DNA of 64,000 bases, from positions 1 to 64,000 of the forward strand of contig NZ_SPQT01000033.1 of assembly GCF_004571025.1 (NCBI RefSeq), given 5' to 3'. Of this stretch, positions 57,752 through 64,000 are shown one piece after another. The notes beneath the pieces were generated by a model, which made no database searches, was not told where the DNA came from, and was given only the letters and a program-made list of their open reading frames with translations. A program made the translations under genes and the position numbers. Numbering within the stretch: the stretch's first letter is position 1; each line of letters begins with the position of its first letter. The stretch is from Bradyrhizobium niftali. Lineage in GTDB: Bacteria > Pseudomonadota > Alphaproteobacteria > Rhizobiales > Xanthobacteraceae.

Positions 57752-58179
57752 CAAGTCGGCGCAAAGTTCGCTTGAGTGCCCCGGACGCGGCGCAGCGCTA
57801 GCGATGCGACGCAGAGCCGGGGCCCATGCCGCTTGCTGGGTCCCGGCTCTGCGCCGCGTCACTTCGTGCCGCGCCTTGTCCGGGACACGCGACCAAACCT
57901 CGCTCCGCACTTTGTCGCCCTCCCGAAACAACAGCCGTTCACACCTTCACGCTCTTGTCAGGGCGCGTGCCGGCTTGGCCGTGTCTTTCCCGCCAAGTGT
58001 TGTTTTCAGGTCATTTACTTTATTTCGAACATTTTCTTTGTTCCCCGTGCTTGCTGGCCCTTGGCGGCCGCGCGTGGAAACCATCCGGTTAACAGGCGCG
58101 GTTAAGAATATCCGGGCATGCGGGCAATTGCCGGTTCTGCGTAGTTTTGGACGATCCGTTCGGGGCAGGGGGAAAGTTG
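57752..58179. other. Gene-free spacer with palindromic repeat, upstream of L,D-transpeptidase
   Basis: 428 bases between acsA and the transpeptidase gene. The first third is a palindromic repeat; the last third is AT-richer with GGGGGAAAG just before the ATG at 58180. No coding frame is convincing. A promoter for the transpeptidase gene is expected at about 58000-58150. Confidence 0.5.
57776..57890. repeat. Palindromic repeat, GTGCCCCGGAC / GTCCGGGACAC ends
   Basis: Left GTGCCCCGGACGCGGCGCAGCG, inner GCAGAGCCGGGGCCC / GGGTCCCGGCTCTGC and right end GTCCGGGACAC. Follows acsA, so may terminate it. Confidence 0.75.
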
Positions 58180-58695
58180 ATGTCGATAAGGATTGCTGTG
58201 GCGCTCGCTGCCACCATCGGGGCGGGGATCTTGATGTCAACGGCGGCAGAGGCGCGGCCGGAAATGGTGGGGGCGCACCTGGCCGACTATTCGCCGGGCA
58301 CCATCGTGGTCAAGACCAACGAGCGGCGGCTCTATCTCATTCTCGATAACGGCCACGCCGTGCGCTATCCGGTCGGCGTCGGCAAGTCCGGCAAGCAGTG
58401 GGCCGGCACGACCCGTATCGACGGCAAATATCGCAATCCGGCCTGGTCGCCGCCCGCCGAGGTGAAGCGCGACAAGCCGCAGCTTCCCGACGTCATTCCC
58501 GGCGGCTCGCCGCGCAACCCGATGGGCGTTGCGGCGATGACCCTCGCCGGCGGCGAATATGCGATCCACGGCACCAACGTGCCGGGCTCGGTCGGCGGCT
58601 TCGTCTCCTATGGCTGCATCCGGATGCTCAACGACGACATCACCGATCTCTACAGCCGCGTCTCCGTCGGCACGACGGTGGTCGTGACGCGCTGA
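58180..58695 (+). CDS. L,D-transpeptidase (YkuD family)
   Basis: 171 residues from the ATG at 58180, preceded by GGGGGAAAG. A signal peptide (about 1-25, TAAEA-R) then the YkuD catalytic domain with H130 in YAIHGTN and C146 in SYGCIRM. These enzymes form 3-3 peptidoglycan crosslinks or attach lipoproteins; no other cell wall gene is near. The ending is right against a terminator hairpin. Confidence 0.92.
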   Translation: MSIRIAVALAATIGAGILMSTAAEARPEMVGAHLADYSPGTIVVKTNERRLYLILDNGHAVRYPVGVGKSGKQWAGTTRIDGKYRNPAWSPPAEVKRDKPQLPDVIPGGSPRNPMGVAAMTLAGGEYAIHGTNVPGSVGGFVSYGCIRMLNDDITDLYSRVSVGTTVVVTR

Positions 58696-58719
58696 TCGAA
58701 GGATCAGGACAAGACAGCG

Positions 58720-58747
58720 AAAGCCGCGTCATTCGACGCGGCTTTTT
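58720..58747 (+). terminator. Intrinsic terminator after the L,D-transpeptidase gene
   Basis: Perfect 11-bp stem AAAGCCGCGTC / GACGCGGCTTT with loop ATTC, followed by TT (TTTTT across 58743-58747). It ends next to the stop codon of the convergent nuclease gene. Confidence 0.85.
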
Positions 58748-58749
58748 CG

Positions 58750-59337
58750 TTACCAGAAGCGCCAGCTGCGCCCGCACCAGCCGTCGCGATGGCCGCCATT
58801 GTAACTGCGCGCATAGCCACCCGCGAGCAACACGGCCGAGACGTTGGCAGTGCGTTTGGTCGCGACGTCGGCGAGAACACGCCCATACTTGTCAGGGCCG
58901 AGATTGGTGATCGTGACGCCGCCCTGGCCGAGCAGATCGCGCAACGCGTCAGTGGCGGCTTCGGCCTTGTCCAGTTCCTCCCGGCAGGACGCCTTCATCT
59001 CGGGCGCGTCGATGCCGCGCAGGCGAACGCGCGCGACGAGAACGCGTCCGTCACGCTGGTGCACGCGAGCGAGAAAGGTATCACCGTCGATCGTGCGAAT
59101 GACGTCGACCGGCTGACGGATGTCCGGATTGGCCTGCTGCAAAATGATCTCGGCATCTCGCGATTGACCGTCGGTCGCATGCGGGAAGGGCCAGTTCGTC
59201 CCGTGCCGGAACGTAAGCACGACGGCCACCACGATCCCGACCACGAACATCCACGGCAACAGCCCCGAAAAGTGACGGCCGAACGGCGAGCCACTGTATG
59301 AGGGCCGGTATGGATGGCTGGGATCGAAACGCGGCAT
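58750..59337 (-). CDS. Membrane-anchored thermonuclease (SNase-like) domain protein
   Basis: 195 residues. A membrane helix at about 27-43 (LLPWMFVVGIVVAVVLTF) is followed by a nuclease domain: VIRTIDGDTFLARV (Asp motif, about 79-92), RVRLRGIDAPEMKASC and NLGPDKYGRVLADV (Arg motif). The catalytic D/R positions of staphylococcal nuclease are present. It likely degrades DNA or RNA at the membrane's outer face; the C-terminal WCGRSWRFW is unusual and hydrophobic. Convergent with the transpeptidase gene. Confidence 0.88.
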   Translation of the reverse strand: MPRFDPSHPYRPSYSGSPFGRHFSGLLPWMFVVGIVVAVVLTFRHGTNWPFPHATDGQSRDAEIILQQANPDIRQPVDVIRTIDGDTFLARVHQRDGRVLVARVRLRGIDAPEMKASCREELDKAEAATDALRDLLGQGGVTITNLGPDKYGRVLADVATKRTANVSAVLLAGGYARSYNGGHRDGWCGRSWRFW

Positions 59338-59406
59338 CCGTGCACGCTAGGGCTGAGTCGGGCGATCCGGCAAGACAACCTAAAAAGACAGCCTAAAAAG
59401 ACAGCC

Positions 59407-59604
59407 TTAAAAGTCCGAGGCGATACCCTTGCGCTCCCAATCGCCGTAGCGGGTGGGCTCAGGGCCCTTCGGTCCCTGCAATTCTTTCGGCGCCGCCTCG
59501 GCGTGGGCAACAGCAGCCTGCCGGCGCGCTTCGGCCTCGGCCAGCGCACGCTGGGCGGCCGGCGTGAGCTGCTTGCGATCGGAAACGGAGGGCTGGTCAC
59601 TCAT
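59407..59604 (-). CDS. DUF1674-family protein (SDHAF4-like)
   Basis: 65 residues. The C-terminal signature PEPTRYGDWERKGIASDF is that of DUF1674, which in mitochondria is SDHAF4, an assembly factor for succinate dehydrogenase. The N-terminal 45 residues are Ala/Glu-rich and helical. No sdh gene is in the window. It is divergent from rsmB with 188 bases between them. Confidence 0.85.
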   Translation of the reverse strand: MSDQPSVSDRKQLTPAAQRALAEAEARRQAAVAHAEAAPKELQGPKGPEPTRYGDWERKGIASDF

Positions 59605-59792
59605 CGTGGAGGTTCCTAGCGCAGGATCACGGGGCGTGCGACGCCCAATAACGCATTGCTGAAATGGTCATGGCGGGCTGTAAACGCGAGAGGCCATTCT
59701 TACATTTGGCATATTCGCGTGCCAGATATCGCTTTCTCAAGGCATGCGCCCATATCGGCGGAACTGCCGCTTGCTCAGAACCTTACTTCCGC

Positions 59793-61139
59793 ATGCCATC
59801 TCAACGTTTCGCCCCACCATCCGAAGTGCCTGGTCTTGCGGCGCGGCGGATTGCCGCCGACATCGTCGACGGCGTCCTGCACAAGCACCGTACGCTTGAC
59901 GATCAGCTCGACGGCGGCGGCGCCCATCCCGGACTGAAGACGCTGGCCGACCGCGACCGCGCACTGATGCGCCGCCTGGTCGCGACCGTGCTGCGCCGGC
60001 TCGGCACGCTCGGCCATGTGCTGTCCCGCCTGCTCGACAAGGGCATTCCCTCCGACGCCCCGCGCGCGCAGAGCGCGCTGCTGATCGGCGCCGCCCAGAT
60101 CCTCTGGATGGACGTGCCCGATCATGCCGCCGTCGATCTCTCCGTCCGCCTCGTGCAATCCGACCGGCGCGCTGCGCGCTATGCCGGCCTCGTCAACGCC
60201 GTGCTGCGCCGCTGTGCGCGCGAGGGCCAGGCGCTGGTCGAGGAAGTTGCCACGCAATCGCTCGACCTGCCGCCATGGCTGCTGGCGCGCTGGAGCGCCC
60301 ATTATAGCGAGGCGACCGCAAGGAACATGGCACTGGCACTCGGCCACGAGCCGTCGCTCGATCTGACCGTGAAGTCGGACACCGAACAATGGGCGAGCCG
60401 CCTGCATGGCGAGACGCTGCCGACGGGGACGGTGCGGATGCTGCTGCATGGCTCGGTGACCATGCTGCCCGGCTTCGCCGAAGGACAATGGTGGGTGCAG
60501 GATGCCGCCGCCGCGTTGCCGGCCCGGCTGTTCGGCGACATCAAGGGTAAGTCCATTGCCGATCTCTGCGCCGCCCCCGGCGGCAAGACCGCGCAACTGG
60601 CGCACGCGGGCGCGCATGTCACGGCGGTCGACCGCTCGCCTGCCCGGGTGGCACGGCTGCGCGAGAATCTGGCGCGGCTGTCGCTCCAGGCCGAGACCGT
60701 CGTCGCTGACGCCGCGGAATGGGCGGGCCCCGCCGAAAGTTTTGACGGTATCCTGATCGACGCGCCCTGCACCTCGACCGGCACGATCCGCCGTCATCCC
60801 GACGTGGCCTGGCTGCGACAGGAGTCCGACATCGCCGCCCTGACCGCGCTCCAGCAGCGGCTGCTGCGAAAATCGGTCGCGTTGCTCAAGCCGGGTGGGA
60901 CGCTGGTCTACTGCACCTGTTCGCTGGAACCTGAGGAGGGCGAGCACGCCATCGCCGCGCTGCTGGCCGCCGAGCCTGCGCTTCGCCGCCTCCCGATCGA
61001 GGCATCGGAGGTCTCGGGGCTGTCCGAGATCATCACCGCCGAGGGTGACCTGCGCACCCTGCCCAGCCATCTGCCGAACGCCGATCCCAAGCTCGGCGGG
61101 CTCGACGGATTCTTCGCCGCCCGGCTCGTTAAATCCTGA
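59793..61139 (+). CDS. rsmB: 16S rRNA (cytosine-5) methyltransferase RsmB
   Basis: 448 residues from the ATG at 59793; longer in-frame starts run into the divergent promoter region. N-terminal NusB-like domain (RNA binding), then a Rossmann domain with LCAAPGGKTAQLAHAG (about 260-275) and the two cysteines C326 (DAPCTSTG) and C376 (YCTCS) that act in catalysis. It makes m5C967 in 16S rRNA. Followed by the heparinase gene in the same direction (120 bases). Confidence 0.93.
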   Translation: MPSQRFAPPSEVPGLAARRIAADIVDGVLHKHRTLDDQLDGGGAHPGLKTLADRDRALMRRLVATVLRRLGTLGHVLSRLLDKGIPSDAPRAQSALLIGAAQILWMDVPDHAAVDLSVRLVQSDRRAARYAGLVNAVLRRCAREGQALVEEVATQSLDLPPWLLARWSAHYSEATARNMALALGHEPSLDLTVKSDTEQWASRLHGETLPTGTVRMLLHGSVTMLPGFAEGQWWVQDAAAALPARLFGDIKGKSIADLCAAPGGKTAQLAHAGAHVTAVDRSPARVARLRENLARLSLQAETVVADAAEWAGPAESFDGILIDAPCTSTGTIRRHPDVAWLRQESDIAALTALQQRLLRKSVALLKPGGTLVYCTCSLEPEEGEHAIAALLAAEPALRRLPIEASEVSGLSEIITAEGDLRTLPSHLPNADPKLGGLDGFFAARLVKS

Positions 61140-61259
61140 TTTTGCACTGGTTTTTACAAACTCGACGTTGATTCCCGCCGTTCAAGGTGGTGTCAGACGG
61201 CCGATTTTGGGATTAATAAGGATTCGTCGGAATCCTCCTCTCCCCCTTCAAGGCAAGGC

Positions 61260-63017
61260 GTGTCGGTCGCTCAACGCAGACGTATCTCGACGCTGGTGAT
61301 GAACCGCTTCGCGCGGAACATGCTCGCGCGCGCGAGCGGCGGTTCCGTTGCGCTGTCGCGGGTCTGGCCCGGCCGCACCGACCGCCTGATCATCGCGCCG
61401 CACGATCTGCGCACGGCGGACGCCACCCGTGCCGCCGAGATCTATGCCGGCCGTTTCGTCTTCGCTGGCAAGATCGTCAATTGCCAAGGCCGTTCGATCT
61501 TCGATCTCGAGCCGCCGTCGGACGATTGGGAGGTTGCGCTGCTCGGCTTCGGCTGGCTGCGCCATCTGCGCGCCGCCGACACCGCGCTGACGCGCGCCAA
61601 TGCGCGCGCGCTGGTCGAGGACTGGATCGCCAATCCCGCCAACAAGCGCCGCCCCGTCGCGCGGCGCGCCGACGTGCTGGCGCGGCGCGTGATCTCGCTG
61701 TTGTCGCAGGCGCCCCTGGTGCTCAACGACACCGACAACAAATTCTACCGCCGCTATCTGCGCGCGCTGGCCCGCGAGATCCGCTTCCTGCGCTACACCA
61801 TGGTCAACATCCCGGACGGGGTGCCAAAGCTCCAGGTGCTGATCGCGCTTTGCTACACGACGCTCTGTCTCGCCAACCAGGCGCGGCACATCCGCAGCGC
61901 CTCGAAAAAACTTTCGGACGAGTTGCAGCGGCAGATCCTGCCCGACGGCGGACACATCTCCCGCAATCCGGGCGCGCTGATCGAACTCCTGATCGACCTC
62001 TTGCCGCTGCGGCAGACCTTCGCCGCGCGCAACATCGCGCCGCCGCCGGCGCTGCTCAACGCGATCGACCGCATGATGCCGATGCTGCGCTTCTTCCGGC
62101 ACGGCGACGGTAATTTCGCGCTGTTCAACGGCATGAGCGCGACGCCCTCGGACCTGCTCGCGACGCTGCTTGCCTATGACGACACCCACGGCGCGCCGAT
62201 GTCGAACATGCCGCATACCGGCTTCCAGCGCCTCGATGCCGGCCAGACCACGCTGATCATCGACACCGGCCCGCCGCCGCCGGCGGGCGTCAGCCACGAC
62301 GCCCATGCCGGCTGCCTGTCGTTCGAATTGTCCTCCGGCATCAGCCGCATCGTAACCAATTGCGGCATGCCGACCACGGGGCGTGACAATTGGCGGCCGT
62401 TCGCGCGCGGCACGGCGGCGCATTCGACGCTGACCTATCACGACACCTCCTCATGCCAGTTCGTGGAGATGTCGGCGATGAAGCGGCTGTTGCATGGTGC
62501 GCCTGTCACCAGCGGCCCCGTCGAGGTCGAGAGCTATCGCGAAATCGTGCAGAACGGCACGCTGCTCACGACGTCGCATGACGGCTATCTCGCCAAATTC
62601 GGCGCGATCCATCGCCGCGTCCTGATGATCGCCAATGACGGGGCGCGCATCGACGGCGAGGACACGCTGTCGCCGCCGCAAGGCGGACGTTTCAAGGGCG
62701 CCGATGCCGATTTCGCGGTCCGCTTCCATCTGCATCCGGCGGTGAAGGCGAGCCGGCTGTCGGATGCCCGCGGCGTCATGCTGGTGCTGCCGAACCGCGA
62801 CGTCTGGACCTTCGAGGCGCTCGACGACAAGGTCGATCTCGAGGACAGCGTGTTCCTGGCCGGCAATGACGGCCCCCGCCGCACCGCGCAGATCGTGATC
62901 CGGCAGGATGCCCGCCAGGCGCCCTCGATCCGCTGGAGTTTTGTCCGCTCCACCGCTTCGCCCGCGGTCACCAATGCCCGCCGCAACGCCCGGCGCGAGC
63001 CGGAACTTCCGCTGTAG
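61260..63017 (+). CDS. Heparinase II/III-family protein
   Basis: 585 residues starting with GTG at 61260 after AAGGCAAGG; an ATG at 61299 is also possible. The first half is an alpha-helical toroid-like region (WPGRTDRLIIAPHDLRTA, GWLRHLRA), and the second half is a beta-sandwich with SFELSSGISRIVTNCG and DGARIDGEDTL, typical for the Heparinase_II_III domain. No signal peptide is visible, which is odd for a polysaccharide lyase. It lies between rsmB and purH, an order common in Rhizobiales. Confidence 0.82.
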   Translation: MSVAQRRRISTLVMNRFARNMLARASGGSVALSRVWPGRTDRLIIAPHDLRTADATRAAEIYAGRFVFAGKIVNCQGRSIFDLEPPSDDWEVALLGFGWLRHLRAADTALTRANARALVEDWIANPANKRRPVARRADVLARRVISLLSQAPLVLNDTDNKFYRRYLRALAREIRFLRYTMVNIPDGVPKLQVLIALCYTTLCLANQARHIRSASKKLSDELQRQILPDGGHISRNPGALIELLIDLLPLRQTFAARNIAPPPALLNAIDRMMPMLRFFRHGDGNFALFNGMSATPSDLLATLLAYDDTHGAPMSNMPHTGFQRLDAGQTTLIIDTGPPPPAGVSHDAHAGCLSFELSSGISRIVTNCGMPTTGRDNWRPFARGTAAHSTLTYHDTSSCQFVEMSAMKRLLHGAPVTSGPVEVESYREIVQNGTLLTTSHDGYLAKFGAIHRRVLMIANDGARIDGEDTLSPPQGGRFKGADADFAVRFHLHPAVKASRLSDARGVMLVLPNRDVWTFEALDDKVDLEDSVFLAGNDGPRRTAQIVIRQDARQAPSIRWSFVRSTASPAVTNARRNARREPELPL

Positions 63018-63074
63018 AAGCGCACGATTCGGCCCCATCTCATCGTTGTGAAAATGACCGAAAGCTGCTATCGA

Positions 63075-63155
63075 GCGCTCGCTCGCGCGACTGGCGACCT
63101 TGGATGGAGCACCATCGGGAAGCGCGGGACTGAGACGCCGCGCGCCTGGGCATAG
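63075..63155 (+). promoter_or_regulatory. ZTP (pfl) riboswitch upstream of purH
   Basis: Contains the conserved blocks CGCGACTGGCGA-like (GCGCGACTGGCGACC at about 63085), ATCGGGAAGCGCGGG (63114-63128) and GCCGCGCGCCTGGGCA (63137-63152), in order and spacing of the ZTP aptamer; the CTGGCG and CGCC elements form its pseudoknot. It lies about 30 bases before the purH ATG. ZTP binding normally turns the gene on when 10-formyl-THF is short. Confidence 0.9.
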
Positions 63156-63183
63156 ACACTCCTTAAGACCGAGGATCTTGCTC

Positions 63184-64000
63184 ATGACTGACCATCCCCG
63201 CCGCGTCACCCGCGCCCTGCTTTCCGTTTCCGACAAGACCGGCCTGATCGAATTCGCCAAGGCGCTTGCCGCCCATGACGTCGAACTGGTTTCGACCGGC
63301 GGCACCGCCAAGGCGATCGCAGCGGCCGGCCTCAAGGTGAAGGACGTCTCCGAGCTGACCGGCTTTCCTGAAATGATGGACGGCCGCGTCAAGACGCTGC
63401 ATCCGAAGGTGCATGGCGGCCTGCTCGCGATCCGCGACAACAAGGAACATGCGGAGGCGATGAAGGCGCACGGCATCGCGCCGATCGATCTCCTCGTCGT
63501 CAATCTGTATCCGTTCGAGGCGACCGTCGAGAAAGGCGCGAGCTTCGAGGATTGCATCGAGAATATCGACATCGGCGGCCCCGCGATGATCCGCGCCGCC
63601 GCCAAGAACCATGACGACGTCGCCGTGGTGGTCGAGGCCGAGGACTACAAGGCGGTGCTCGACGAGCTCGCCGCCAACAACGGTGCGACCACGCTGAAAC
63701 TGCGCCGGCGGCTTGCGGCAAAGGCCTATGCGCGCACCGCGGCCTACGATGCTGCGATCTCGAACTGGTTCAACCGGCAGCTCGAGATCGACGCACCCGA
63801 TTTCCGTGCCTTCGGCGGCAAGCTGATCCAGTCGCTGCGCTATGGCGAGAACCCGCACCAGACCGCGGCGTTCTATGCGACGCCCGACAAGCGGCCGGGC
63901 GTCTCGACCGCGCGGCAGCTCCAGGGCAAGGAGCTCTCCTACAACAACATCAACGACACCGATGCGGCCTATGAATGCATCGGCGAGTTCGACGCCAAGC
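63184..64000 (+). CDS. purH: Bifunctional AICAR transformylase/IMP cyclohydrolase (3' end outside window)
   Basis: 272 codons are visible from the ATG at 63184. N-terminal IMP cyclohydrolase domain: [48 protein letters not shown], and then [19 protein letters not shown] into the AICAR transformylase half ([28 protein letters not shown]). It does the last two steps to IMP, with 10-formyl-THF from FolD-type enzymes. A ZTP riboswitch is its leader. The gene continues past the window. Confidence 0.98.
   Translation, partial: MTDHPRRVTRALLSVSDKTGLIEFAKALAAHDVELVSTGGTAKAIAAAGLKVKDVSELTGFPEMMDGRVKTLHPKVHGGLLAIRDNKEHAEAMKAHGIAPIDLLVVNLYPFEATVEKGASFEDCIENIDIGGPAMIRAAAKNHDDVAVVVEAEDYKAVLDELAANNGATTLKLRRRLAAKAYARTAAYDAAISNWFNRQLEIDAPDFRAFGGKLIQSLRYGENPHQTAAFYATPDKRPGVSTARQLQGKELSYNNINDTDAAYECIGEFDAK

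Overview
The window is high-GC alphaproteobacterial chromosome, most likely Bradyrhizobium or a close relative (Nitrobacteraceae). The basis is the gene content (IalB-family protein, TAXI binding proteins, mitofilin/HemY next to hemD, RsmB-heparinase-PurH order), the absence of plasmid or phage replication genes, and many short palindromic repeats at gene ends of the kind common in that group. No rRNA, integrase, transposase or CRISPR array was seen. Two tRNAs are present: tRNA-Ala(CGC) and tRNA-Thr(CGT).

Layout. 1-1.9 kb: C-terminal part of a proline-rich OmpA protein. 1.9-9.8 kb: minus-strand genes for an alkaline phosphatase, argG, a PAP2 phosphatase, a membrane protein, rlmN, an IalB-family protein and a dienoyl-CoA reductase-like SDR. 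10-18.3 kb: quinone oxidoreductase, two orphan TAXI binding proteins, a YkvA-like protein, pterin carbinolamine dehydratase, a PhoD-type phosphatase and a receiver-only response regulator. 18.4-24 kb: a Crp-family regulator, then a tight operon of an Lgt-like membrane protein, a radical SAM enzyme with the cysteine pattern of archaeal tetraether lipid synthase (Tes/MJ0619), and two small paralogous membrane proteins, followed by typA. 24-29.5 kb: FAD oxidase, a low-GC HNH nuclease with a possible modified-base reader domain, and a coupled minus-strand operon (hydrolase, DUF2269, SDR-DoxX fusion, DCC protein). 29.7-36.6 kb: GNAT, ppa, folD, DUF167, YggT, tRNA-Ala with a 116-bp tandem repeat, enoyl-CoA hydratase, glutamine amidotransferase, SDR, TerB. 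36.8-45.5 kb: adenylate cyclase, P450, Tat-exported hydrolase, MFS exporter, two small Cys-rich secreted proteins and a NodB-like deacetylase. 45.7-55.4 kb: tRNA-Thr, hemY, mitofilin, hemD, divergent tsaD-gpsA-EVE gene, second cyclase, SRPBCC protein and topoisomerase IB. 55.8-64 kb: acetyl-CoA synthetase, L,D-transpeptidase, nuclease, SDHAF4-like protein, rsmB, heparinase and purH (cut by the window end) behind a ZTP riboswitch.

Most of the window is core chromosome. The strongest candidate for an undescribed system is the 19.2-21.9 kb operon. Its Lgt paralogue has alanine where the catalytic histidine of Lgt is expected, and its partner is a Tes-like enzyme, so the pair may modify or couple membrane lipids rather than lipoproteins. 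Other items to check are the HNH protein, the tRNA-linked tandem repeat, the orphan TAXI pair, an SDR and a PAP2 enzyme with changed catalytic residues, and the dispersed palindromes.
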